A stretch of 64,000 nt of DNA. It comes from Dasyornis broadbenti (taxonomy: Eukaryota > Chordata > Aves > Passeriformes > Dasyornithidae). The DNA lies in assembly GCA_013397935.1 (NCBI GenBank), contig VZRN01005169.1, positions 1,806,348-1,870,347 on the forward strand. Reading direction: 5' to 3'. This document shows positions 51,108 through 61,900 of this stretch, piece after piece. A program made the translations under genes and the position numbers. The notes under the pieces are model-generated. The model searched no databases, had not been told where the DNA came from, and saw only the letters and a list, made by a program, of their open reading frames with translations. Numbering within the stretch: the first letter of the stretch is position 1; every line of letters starts with the position of its first letter.

Positions 51108-51258
51108 GCTGGGCTCCGGGGGCGCCGCGGCGGTCGGCGGGAGGATGCGGCGGGGCGCGGCGGATCCCACAACTGCGCCGGGCGGCGGAGCGGCAGGCAC
51201 AGGTGCGGAGGCCTCCCCGCGGCAGCCGCCAGCCCCGGCAGTTGTCACATTTCTCTCC
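51108..51258 (-). other. CELF2: CELF2 5' untranslated region, contiguous part
   Basis: This is GC-rich sequence directly upstream of the CELF2 ATG with no splice acceptor apparent near it, so I read it as 5' UTR of the same exon. It runs into an assembly gap at 51259. The frame of the CELF2 ATG stays open through this segment, with no in-frame stop, so an N-terminal extension cannot be excluded. The good context and family agreement favour the downstream ATG as the start. The transcription start is not resolvable here and may lie in or beyond the gap. Confidence 0.6.
51245..51250 (-). promoter_or_regulatory. start-stop upstream ORF (ATG-TGA) in CELF2 5' UTR
   Basis: On the minus strand an ATG at 51250-51248 is followed directly by TGA at 51247-51245, giving a one-codon upstream ORF 140 bases before the CELF2 start and in a different frame. 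The base at -3 is G. Such minimal uORFs can hold initiating or terminating ribosomes and lower translation of the main frame. It matters only if transcription starts upstream of it, which the adjacent gap prevents me from judging. Confidence 0.45.
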
Positions 51259-51349
51259 NNNNNNNNNNNNNNNNNNNNNNNNNNNNNNNNNNNNNNNNNN
51301 NNNNNNNNNNNNNNNNNNNNNNNNNNNNNNNNNNNNNNNNNNNNNNNNN
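51259..51349. other. assembly gap (91 N)
   Basis: A run of unknown bases lies in the GC-richest part of the promoter, upstream of the CELF2 ATG. GC-related sequencing dropout is the likely cause. It may hide part of the 5' UTR or the transcription start. The true length is unknown, so reading frames across it mean nothing. Confidence 0.97.
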
Positions 51350-54017
51350 GGCTCCTCGGCTCCGTCCGGCCCGGCTCCGGGGGCGGCGGGACCCGCCCGG
51401 GGCTCCACAGCGCTCCGCGGCCCCGAGCCCCGCACCGCGGGGAGCCCCGGGCTGGCGCTGCCGGCAGCACACGCGAGGGTTTCGCACGGGCACGGAGCTT
51501 CCCAGCGCGGCCGGAGCCAAACTGGGAGGACTGGGAAGCTTTGGTCAGGTTGTGGGTGCAGGCACTCTCCGCTCAAACTCCTGCCATTCAGACCTTGGCA
51601 GTGTTTTAAATGCTCAGAGTGATGTTACTGGCTGGAGAGAGACTGATAGTAACTCTGTGCTCACTGATCAGACAGAGTGGGTTTAAATAACTAATGACGG
51701 CAAATCCTTTCTCATGGCTGTGACCTCCCAAAAACCCTCGTCCAACCTCGCTGCTCTCAGAGTTGGCCGCACACAGAAGTGTCACCACCAAGAAGCACAC
51801 AAAATTCCACACATACAAATAGCTGGAGCCCCACCACCCCACTCCACTGCCCGCTGAAAATCTGTATATATTTCCCTTCTCCAAGACCTACTTGCTTCAA
51901 TACAAAGCCGCTCCAGGCAAAAGAATATTAACATATTTACGAAGATTACTGGATGATCTGAGCAGTCTAGACAGACAGAACGTTCCTCTCCATTGTGTGT
52001 GCTTCTCCATCTGAATCTCTCTCCAGGTTTTATAATTTGATTTGTTATGGATAATCAACACTTGCAAAAAGTAACAAGTGCAAATTAAAACCTACTACGC
52101 TTAAACTTTTCAAAGACCATTCTAATATAAAAATTAAATTGACCCATAAAAAAGTGTGCTATCAGTCAGGCCAAGTTTTATTTAAATTTTGACCAATGTT
52201 GATTTGATAGGAAAAAAATACAGAACAGGCAAATTTTTAGAGTCCAGTTTACTAGACTAAGAGACTTTTCAATTTTAAACAGTTAAAAAGAAGAAAAACC
52301 CCTCAGGCTGCTAAAATTTTTGCCTACTTTGCAAGTCTAAAGAAAGAAAAGGTTCACTTGGCCCTCAGCATAATCCCCGTAGGACAGCTGCAATCCTGAA
52401 CAGATATCTGTAGTGTTATTAATCTGCTCTGCTCTATGCGTTCGCATACTGTCCTCATCACCATGGCACCTAAATATCCACGTAGAAAGGCACAAAGCAA
52501 AGCTATGGCTTCTCTTTACTAAATTATGGTGATTCCTTTATGCCCCCAATCCATCACAGCGTAGGACTGACTCTACAGTGGATAAAAAAATTAGGTGCAA
52601 AGTCCAAATGAAAGGAGAAACCAGCACAACTTTCTCCAGCTGGATGTAGCCACCTGGTTTTTGATCTGAGGCCTCCATGGTGGTTAATCCGGCCCAGAGC
52701 AGAGTTGGATTAACTTTCAGTTTCAAAATCTTGCCACTGCAGAAGGGACAGGTTTTAGCTCAGAAGAAATACAGGCAGTTCAGTGAGGCTGAAGATACTT
52801 TTTTCACTAAGAAGTCTCCACCCCCACTTCACCCTGTGCGGCTGGATCTGCACCTCTTCATCATCAGTTTTTTTGGTACGTGCTAAATCTAAGGGACTTC
52901 AGTCTCACCAGCCTGTCGCTTCTAAGGACCACAGTCCCACTGCTGCTGACTGAAAAGTAAATCCATGCTTCACACAGGATTCAAAGAGGGAGGAGGAGAG
53001 GATCACAAATAATTTTGCTTAAAATCTGCATATGGAATAGAGAGATCTTTATAAATTTGCCCCATTTTGCAAGGTGTAAGTGCTTAAAAATGCTTCATTA
53101 AAACGTATGTTCTTTTGAAATATTTATTTTCCTTTTAATTACATGTGAATTAGCTGGAAGAAGCTGTAGGGAAGCCCTCTTACTGACTTAAGCCTTCTCA
53201 GCAGTTTGTTAAATTCTAGCCTCAAATCCCTTGAGGGAATAGTGGATTCAAAGCAGCTTTTAATCATACTATAAGGAGGGTGAAGTAGTATGTAAGTAGG
53301 TCATAGAGAAAGCATTACAAGTGCATAGGTTATTGCTTTATTTAACAACTACAGTGTAACACACTTTTCAAAGCACATTTGCTTTTGCCATTTAAAAGTT
53401 AGAAGCAGGAACAGGGTCAAATGCAAAAAGAAACCCTCTCCATAAAAGATACTGAGATACGACTCAAGGAGAGCTTAGAGGGAAAAACTGCATTCGAATA
53501 ATTTGGTTCTCAAACATAAATTATGTAGTGTCTATGTATGAATTAACTCTCGATGGCAGAGGGTAAGTGGTGAGAAACAAAAAACCCTGAATGTTTCACA
53601 CGCTGCTACAGGCTCATCTCTGTTATTTGTAACATTAATGCCAGATGCTTGACCAGCACACGTGTGCAAAATAGCAACTTTTATTAAAAATTAAGGAAAA
53701 AATGGAAGCTCTGATGTGTTGCTACAGTACAGAGGGAAATGGGGAGCGAGAGTGGCAAGTGGAGCTGCATTAATTTTCACAGCATAAATCAGACAATGGC
53801 TCTAAACACTGGCTTAGAGGAGCTGCATTATTGCTGCCCGCCAATATTAAGCTTTCTCAACTGGTGGAGCATATGGCAGTTTTCGGGGAGGAACCTAGAA
53901 TTTGGAGTCATCAATTCTTGGACTTTAATCCTATTCCAGCTACAAATGCTGCCTCCTATGCTTCCTCCCCTCCTTTCCGAGGCCCAGACCCTGTTTTCCC
54001 TCCAGCCGCCTCATTTA

Positions 54018-54085
54018 TGCTGTCCCTCAGTTTCTTCGTCCGTCTGAGTGGGGCAGATGAAGCAATTCCACCTCACCTTTGCATA
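54018..54085 (+). mobile_element. MIR-like SINE remnant
   Basis: TGCTGTCCCTCAGTTTCTTC, then GTCTGAGTGGGGCAGATGA, then CCACCTCACC matches the order of the plus-strand MIR 3' half (ctgtgcctcagtttcctcatctgtaaaatgggg, then cctacctcac). The upstream 90 bases may belong to it but are too diverged to assign. Confidence 0.5.
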
Positions 54086-57000
54086 TTAGTCAGCGTTCAA
54101 GCGGCTTTTCAAACACAGAGCTACATGCAATTTCTCCAAACAGCTCAACCTTTGAAAATCACACACCTCTTCAGAGAAAAAACAAAACAAAACAAAACCC
54201 ACAATAAGTTCAGCTGCAGAAGGCCAGGACTGAGGAGTGACTTGTTGTGTGTATGAGCTCACTGTGACATCACTGCCTGTGGATTCACTCAGCCAGTGAC
54301 AAAGAGAGCAGGCACCCCCTTCCCTTCCAGATCCCAGAGCCAAATCCAGTGTGGAGCTCACTTCATGTCCCCTCTCCAGAACCCCTCCTCACCCTATCTT
54401 TAATTGCCATTCTTCTAATCAACTTGCCCCCCAGTATTGGGCCCAGGAAATGCTACTGTTGGAAGCACTTCAAGGGAAAGTTGCTGAATTACTTCACTCT
54501 CTCCCAAGCCTACAAGGCAGTCTGAAGAGAGTTCAAATCCTCTGCTTTATTCCCCCCTAAGCCAATGAACATGCTTGGGATTCAGCTTATCTCTGGCATC
54601 AAAGCAAGTTTCTAACAGAGGCAGCAGAAACAGAGCCCAGTGACGGTGGTGTAAATTTGGAGCAGGCTCAAATTACTCCAGTGGAATCACTCAGGATCCT
54701 CCACTAATGCAAGGGGGAACAGGAATCTGGTCCAGCTAGAGTTAGTGAATGCAAGTGGGGTGTTTTCTATCTTTCACAAAGAAATAACCTTGCGGGCAAA
54801 CCATGAGCCTGGAAGTAGTGGCGTGACTAAGAGCAGACAGTACAGCATTTTGGTTTGTGTGATGGGGTGTGAGCCTACCTGCCTGTAAGGGAGGGAGCCC
54901 ATCAGCTTAACTCTTGGTAGCAAACTTCTGGAGGGGCAAGAAGGGTAGGGGGCATGAAGAAAAAAGCAAAGCAAAGCACACAAGCACAAGTGACACAAAG
55001 CACTTGGGCAGAACTACAGAATGATGTAAAAATCATTAGCCATTAAAGCAAAAAGTAGTGCATTTCTTTGAGTGGTTAAAGGTAAAGGACCCAATTCTAC
55101 ACCATTTTACCATTTGTGAAAATTTTGATTACCTGGAACAAAACTGTCTTTGTCAGTTATATCTGACATTGGAATAAAATTTTGGGTTATGAAGCCTTAA
55201 CCTTTTAGTAGGAATTTTGTATTTATAAAGCCAAACATGCAACAGTCTTCCACTCATCTTATTTTGAGAAATAAAATAACTTGCATATAACTGAAGCCCT
55301 TTTAAAAAGAAAAAAAAAATTAGTTAAGGCTGATCAATGAATTTTACGTATCGAAATCTTAGCTGCTTGTGAGGCCCCCTCCACTTCCTGTAGCTCATCA
55401 GTAATCTTCAGAAATAAACGTCATTTAAAATTAGCCCTGTGAAAAGGTACCTCAAATTAAGCATTTCTAGAGCTTTCACTTGAAGCGCATTGATATTATG
55501 TAAACTTGGTTGCTATAGTAAAACTTCCCACTCGCTTCTCTTTTTTTTCCCCTTCCTATTTTATACCAGTGATGAGGTGATTTCATCCCACTGTGGGTAA
55601 AGGGCCTTTGTTCCATTTTGTGGGTAATAACTCAATCTTTCCGAAAACAATTAGGCAACATCTCATGGCACAAGGCAGATGCTATGTGGAATGGAGGGTT
55701 TTTTGGAAAGGCCTTTAATTTGGAGGAACACCCTGTTTTGTGAACAGCACCAAGACACGAGAGATGGTCGATCACCACCCTTAGATCCAATCCTGCCCAG
55801 GACTGGATGTTGCTGCCGAGCAGAGGCTGTCCAGTACCTTCTGCTCCAGCTGGGCTGTTCATGAGCTCAGCACTACATTTAGAGAATAATGAAGTAAAGC
55901 AGGTAAAAAGCAAATTTTCGCAAGACCAAGCCTTACGATCCAGTTTTTTTATTTGCAGTCCTATTGAAGAGCATCACTATTGATCCACAGGTGTTACCTT
56001 TGTGTTAGTGCCTTCTGCATATAGACACAAGACCAAGGCTTTTGTCAACCCAGTCTTATCTTGACTTGGCAGTAGACATTGTCTGAGTTTTTCAGTTTTT
56101 TTTCTTTTTTTTTTTATGAACTACCTTATTTTCTCACCTGCTGACTATCAACAGCCACTACCCAAAAAGGAAAGAAACTGGGGTACTGCAAGCACTGGGC
56201 AGAGCTGATTTCCTGCTAGAGAGTGGATATATTATTTATGGTAAAAAAAGTCACCTTTCCAAAGGAAGAGGGAACTGAATATTCTTGGATTTGGCTGTTT
56301 TATCTTCATGCGAAAACCTATAATCTCATATGACTTAGGACAGGGAAATCACACATCTGGTGCTCTTGTCTGTGTAGCTCCATTCTCACAATGTGCAAAA
56401 GCCCCACCTATGCCTTCACAGAGCAGGGGAAAAATCCCACTGCAACAAAAAAACCTTCCTCCCTGCCATGCACACCCACAGGAAGAACTACTGGAGACGC
56501 AAAAATCTCTATCATTGTATATAAATTTGAGTTTTCTGAAGATTTTTGCCCACCTGGAGAGGTTGGTTATTGGGAGAGATGCAGGATCAGGGAAGTGGAT
56601 GGTGAGGATGGCCTGGATCAGGAGGTGATGCTGGAGGGCAGCTCCAACTCCAAAAGCCACAGGCAAAGGTAAGTGTGAAGTTCTAATGTGGCATCAGCAA
56701 AGAAAGAATGTGGCTAAAGGATATCAAAAGAGACAAGAAGCCAAAAGTAGACTTATTTTTAAAAACAAAATGCAAAGATATCTGAGGGGTTTACTACAAT
56801 ATCTGAATTAACCTACTGTGCTCCACTTCTAGCAGCAGGATCCTTATGAGCTTAACCTTCATCCTCCCTTCTCATTCACTTCTACCACGTGTTTTTCTTT
56901 CTTTTGCCCTGCAAATGACTCAATTTCACCTGAAACTCAAATTGTGGCATCTTAAAGGTAGGAAATTTCACAGGTCTTTTTTTTTTTTTTTTCATTTGTT

Positions 57001-57234
57001 CTCGAAGTGTCTAGCATACATGTCAATCCTCAAAAATAACAATCACCCTGAAAATATGTAAAGTAGCTATCTTTGTTTGACATTAGTGTTTCTCTGACAG
57101 AAACCATTAAAGATCAGACATGATGGATGTAAAGAAAAGGCTCCTGCAGTAACTGTAAGGCATTTGGATGTGCAGAAAACTGCACCATGGCTGGTTTTGG
57201 TGGTTTTGGGGTTTTTCCCCCTTCAATGAACAGT

Positions 57235-57330
57235 GTAAGAATTGCCACATAGGCCAGATCAGAAAGTCCACCTAGTCCATGCCCCTGCTTCTGGTAATGG
57301 ATGGAAAGAGTGTAAGTATGGCAATTGCAC
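57235..57330 (+). mobile_element. possible ancient amniote interspersed repeat
   Basis: AGAATTGCCACATAGGCCAG followed by ATCAGAAAGTCCACCTAGTC recalls a widespread reptile and bird repeat family whose head reads 'gaacggccatactggatcagaccaaaggtccatctagtccag'. Similarity weakens downstream. I cannot assign the family name with certainty; it may be an old CR1 subfamily. Confidence 0.35.
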
Positions 57331-59409
57331 TGTGATCCTTCACACCTTCCAGCAACTGGTGGCTGAGGGACTTCCTCGAGTCAAGAATGGCATTTGAACC
57401 AAGATGTTTAACAAGCTCAAGTCACTGATTCAGCTTTCCCACAAATTTTCTGTCTGAAAGGAACATTGATGAAGTCACATGTTTATTTCTCCCAGAGACA
57501 CCTGTTAAATGTGCTGTTCTTAACAATTTCAGAGATTTGGGGCTCAGTGCAACAAACAGGAACATTGGTTTTCTCTTCTGAACCAAAAGATTTAACCCAA
57601 CTTAGTGTTTAACATAAAATATTTCACTTTGAAAAGTCACAATAATTCGTCTGCAACTTTTAAAGAAAAAGTCAACTCCTTGATACGAAAACTTTGTAAG
57701 GGAGAAATGCTGGAACCATGAGGTTCCTAGGGCAGGCATCTAGTTTGGCACTGTTTTGTGAGAAAGGCTCTTTGGGAAAAATTTTGGTCCCTTTGGATTG
57801 CTTTATTCAGGGGTGGGGGTTAACTGAGTTTAATGTATGTTCATCAGCCGTGCACAGACAAATCTCCATATGATTCATTGGAGCAGCACTGCAGAACACC
57901 TGGTGTTGCCAATGCAGTTCTGTTAGTGTTTTGTTATTTTTAAAGGGAGTTATATAACTCTCTCATTAAAATTAAATGTGGGCTGAAATGATGCAGGCAA
58001 ATTCTCAAGCTTCAGAGTGAGCTTCTTCCTCACAGTTTAGCAGAAGATAGATCTTTTTTAGGCAGAAGAGAAGGAAAATGAAACCAAGAGGTTGTACCGT
58101 TGAATTTAGAGTCTCTAAAATTTTAAGTCTTCTGATAATTCTCTGTTTCTTTTCTAGAGGCCCTCAATTCCCCAGATGCTGACCTGCAGCTTCCAGGGAG
58201 GGCAGGTGCAGGACTAGAATCTTAAATTCACTCTGTAGCACAGCTACCGTATCATCCACAGGTATCTACTCGTGCAGGGTTCAATTTCCAGACGATCTGT
58301 GTTTGAACACCCTTACTTTTCACTCCTCGATTGGCCATTTCCCCTATCCTCTCTCTGATTTTCTAGAATTCTTTTCCCCCCTCCTCAAACTCTCTGCTCT
58401 CTCTTCCTCCTGGTGACAGACTGTTGTCTGGCATCCTCAAAGGCTGCTCTTGAGGATGACCTGCTGATTTGCTGCCATGGGAACTCCGGAGCAAGGACCG
58501 CATTTACCCCTCGCACACCGAAGGGCACGAGCAACAGTTCCCTGTGCTGCCCTTCTTGCTGGTTAAAGTTTGCCCTCCTATTCCACAAGCCTTGCAGGGG
58601 CTGTGCCTTAAATAACAAGTGTGTTGCAGCCTCTGCAGCAGCTGAATTATTCGAAGGAAGGTGGAAAAGTCTAATAGCTGATGTGAGCATGCAAATTGCT
58701 TTTCAAAACTAGTGGAGAAAAAAGCTTGGGCAGCAAAGCATGAGAGTTGAGAAAAACCCTCTCTCATGTAATGGCAAAAAGCATTATATTCATCTAAGTG
58801 CTGTATTTAAAAACTTCCTGAGCAATTTTATTGGTAACCTTATTCATTTGAATCAGAGAGAGTTAACTTAAAAATAGGTTATTTTACCCGAATGAGGGAT
58901 GCAGGGTAACACATCAGCGCACTGAGTACGCTACATGGAGAGATAAGCAAGCAGTTCTCTCCATTCCCCACCCCCAAACACAATTTTGGGTATTTTAATT
59001 GAAATAGAAGGATCATTTTTACTTGGCTGCATTTTACAGGGCAGCTTGTGATCCACGCTGTGTCAGCCTTGTCAGTGCACTGGCAGATTTACAGCCCCAC
59101 GGTACTTTCCTACAAGCACAGGCTCATAACAGCCTAATCCAGTAATGTGGGCTTAATGCACAATATAATTTCACGAACCACCTAGAAAGTGAGTGCAAAT
59201 CTGGGAGTCAGTGCTTTCCAGAAATGTCATTTTAGTCATTAGTTTAGAAATGCTGAAGATGGATCTGACTGATATTAGCCCACGGAATGGTCACTGATCC
59301 TTACACTATCAGAGAAAATAAAGTTGTGTGTGAGAGCAGCTGAAATCCTTTTTTACATCCCGCTTGAGCTGATTACTAGTTATGCTATCTTAGTCTCAGG
59401 ACTGGAGTG

Positions 59410-59480
59410 AGAGATGAGAAAATTAGAGTCCAGATCAAGATTTACACAAAATTTGGTAGAATTCCTGCCCACTTCCATCC
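59410..59480 (-). mobile_element. possible MIR-like remnant
   Basis: GAGATGAGAAAATTAGAGTC, then AGATCAAGATTTACACAAAA, then TTGGTAGAATTCCTGCCC is reminiscent of reverse-complemented MIR. The match is weak and without ends. Confidence 0.3.
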
Positions 59481-59599
59481 AATAAAGATAGTTAACCTTC
59501 AGTGCATCATTAACTTGCCAAGAACAGTACTAAAGCGACTTTAATTGACACATTTACTTCTGCTGCAGGGTGAAATAACACAGAAGCAAAACAAAACGT

Positions 59600-59660
59600 A
59601 AAAAAAAAAAAAAAAAAGCTCTTTGCCACAGCAAGAGTGTTAGAGGGGGGAAAAAAAAAA
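59600..59660. repeat. paired poly-A tracts
   Basis: An A18 run (59600-59617) and an A10 run preceded by G6 (59651-59660) are separated by about 30 bases. No element body is recognised. Confidence 0.75.
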
Positions 59661-60151
59661 TCTCGTTTTTATTTCCTCTGTGAGGATGCCAGCAGTCTTG
59701 TTTCATAAACTCCAGTGATTCATCACCATCCCAGGCAGCCAATCATTCTGCAGGTCAAGTAGAAATGGGCTGTAGAGCCAGCAACTCCTGCTGCCCTGAT
59801 AATGCATGTCATTCCAGGCATGGCGACATGCTTTCTCAACAGCTGCCATTTTCAGTTACCTTTTCTATGGCTGACATACAAGTAAATGTGTTGGAAGCAG
59901 TAAAACAGTCATAGGAAAGCAGTTGCAAAGATAAATAGCACCTGCACGTGATAATCTCTAATGTCATTAGAAAGGAAAGAAGGATGTGTTTTGAAATAGA
60001 ATTTCTCTCCTCTGAAAGCATCACTTGACTTGGGGGGATTATGTGTGTGTGTGACTGAGAGAGGGGTTTCTGTAGGTTTTGTTGTTTTTTTTTTCTTGAA
60101 TAAACTTCCAGACATTTGTCTTGGTTATAATCTTAATAGATACAACTAGGG

Positions 60152-60218
60152 GAAAAGGAAAAAAAAAACAACCCAAAACCCAACAACAACACAAAACAAC
60201 GCAAAACCCAAACACCCA
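60152..60218. repeat. A-rich low-complexity tract (AAAC-type)
   Basis: Poly-A is followed by irregular CAA, CCAAAA and AACCC units with almost no G or T. It looks like a decayed poly-A tail or a slippage-prone simple repeat; no retroelement body adjoins it. Confidence 0.75.
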
Positions 60219-60647
60219 GCAATAAATATAAAATCTTCTTGCAATTCACTTGTGAGAAAGATTTTATACAGCTGGATTTTGTTTGAATTCAGTAATGCTC
60301 ACTTTAAGAAACACAACCGCTTAATTGAGGGAAAAGAATTTTAAAAAAGGAGGAAAGAATGCGAAAAACGATTTTCTTCAGTAATTTCAGTCTTTATTCC
60401 TTATCATCTAACTTAAATTTCATGAACTACTTCTTCAATAACTGTACTCTGAATCATATGTAGTTTTGCAGATGGAAACTGAGTGGGAGTTTTGAGGGCA
60501 CAGGATTACAGAACTACACGGCCTCAATGAAAAATGTTTAAACTTCTGTGCACACAGGTATGCATGCACACAGATATATATGTGTATTAGACACAGAGCA
60601 CGTGTAATTCAGGTACATATACCATGTAAAGTCCCTGTGCCTGAACA

Positions 60648-60710
60648 CAAATGGGGAAGAAGAGTAAAATAACTATTCCAAATAACAGTGCTGGAACCAG
60701 ATTTCCAATG
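60648..60710 (-). mobile_element. possible MIR-like remnant
   Basis: AAATGGGGAAGAAGAGTAAA, then AATAACTATTCCAAATAACA, then GTGCTGGAACCAGATTTCC resembles the gag-ttaaataacttgccc-agtgctggaaccaggatttgaa portion of a reverse-complemented MIR. It is diverged. Confidence 0.35.
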
Positions 60711-61214
60711 CATAAGATTATCCATATTAATTTATGGTAATCTACAAATGAATGCAGCAGAGACAGTACAGGTTATCCAAAATGGTACTTGCATTTGTTG
60801 AGAGACTACCACAAAATATCTTCATGACAGATATAGTTGCATCTTCTAATATCCCCTGAATTAATATCATGCAAAATACAAAGTACAAGCTATGTTTCCC
60901 CTTTGGAACAACTGGCTCTTGAAATGCCAAAGGAAAGCCAAACGTTTCTCTCCACACAAAGTCCTCTTAGGCATCTTGCTTTCAGATTTCATCAACTTAG
61001 GTGTTTTCAGGGCTGTAAGCAGTGAACTTTCCATCAGCAGCATCTTCAGCTAATTAACCCTCCTGATTACAATAATTAGTATTGATTCACTCCTGAATGA
61101 CTTCTTAAGTATTCAAGCACAATCTACACTTGCAGTAAAACTTCTAGATATGAATATTAATTGAACAGTGGCTTTGTTTTTCAGCCCCAAAGGTATAGTT
61201 TGCAATCTTATAAA

Positions 61215-61900
61215 GAATAGAATCATAGAATGGTTTGGGTTGAAAGGGACCTTTAAAGGTCATCTAGTTCCAACCCGCATACCGTGAACATGGACAGCTT
61301 CAAGAAGATCAGATTGCTCAGAGCCATGTCCAGCTTGACTATGTTTGCAGGGGTAGGCATCCACCACCTCTCTCTGCAACCTGTTCCAATGTCGCACCAG
61401 CCTCACTGTGAAAGATTTCCTCCTTATGTCGAGTCTGAATCAACCCTGTTGTAGTTAAAAGCCACAATCTTGTGTTCCACTGCAACATACTCTGCTAAAA
61501 AGTCTTTCTGCTAAGTCCCCTTTAGGTACTGAAAAGCTGCTCTGACATCTCCCTGGATCCTTCAGTTCTCCAGGCTGGACAACCCCTAGTCTTTCATCCT
61601 GTCTCCAAAGAGGAGGTGTTCCAGACTGACCATTTTTGGGGCCCTCCCCTGGATCTGATCCTATAGTTCCATGCCTTTACTTTGCTGAGGACTCCAGACG
61701 TGGATAAAGTACCATGGGTGGAATCACATGAGGGCACAGTAGAGAGAGAGAATCACCTCCCTCAACCTGCTGGCCACCCTTCTCCTGATGCAGCCCAGAA
61801 TACAAGTGGCTTCCTGGGCTGTGAGTGCTCATTGCCAGCTCACATGCAGCTCTTCACCCCCAAGTCTTTATCTGCAGGGCGGGTCTCAATCCCTTCATAC
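61215..61900 (-). mobile_element. CR1 LINE 3' fragment, longest copy
   Basis: It begins GAATAGAATCATAGAATGG and TTTGGGTTGAAAGGGACC, the complement of the CR1 3' end. It extends furthest into the element: GGCATCCACCACCTCTC, CTCCAGGCTGGACAACCCC, a region corresponding to the 'agaggggagaatcacctccct' part, CTTCCTGGGCTGTGAGTGC, and CCCAAGTCTTTATCTGCAGG with TCTCAATCCCTTCATAC. It is about 690 bases on the minus strand with no intact reverse-transcriptase frame. Divergence and small deletions indicate an old inactive copy. Confidence 0.94.

Larger units (their letters stand above)
50620..51525 (-). promoter_or_regulatory. CELF2: CpG-island promoter of a CELF2 isoform
   Basis: Here the sequence changes abruptly from AT-rich, CpG-poor DNA to very GC-rich DNA with dense CpG on both sides of the CELF2 first exon. 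GC boxes are visible, for example GGGGCGGGGG from 50994 and GGGCGG-type sites on the minus strand near 51390. No convincing TATA box lies upstream on the minus strand, as expected for a dispersed-start CpG promoter. The island extends about 400 bases into the intron and about 400 bases upstream of the ATG, and contains a 91-base gap. It may also fire divergently on the plus strand. Confidence 0.82.
51526..61214. other. non-coding region upstream of the CELF2 promoter
   Basis: AT-rich, with MIR-like fragments, a possible ancient repeat at 57.2 kb and A-rich tracts. No further CELF2 5' exon, other gene or RNA gene is recognised. It may be intergenic, or an intron of longer CELF2 isoforms that start further upstream. 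Confidence 0.65.

Noticed and set aside
50862..51686. 274-codon plus-strand open frame
   Set aside because: It crosses the 91-base gap of unknown true length, and its composition is that of GC-rich non-coding DNA.
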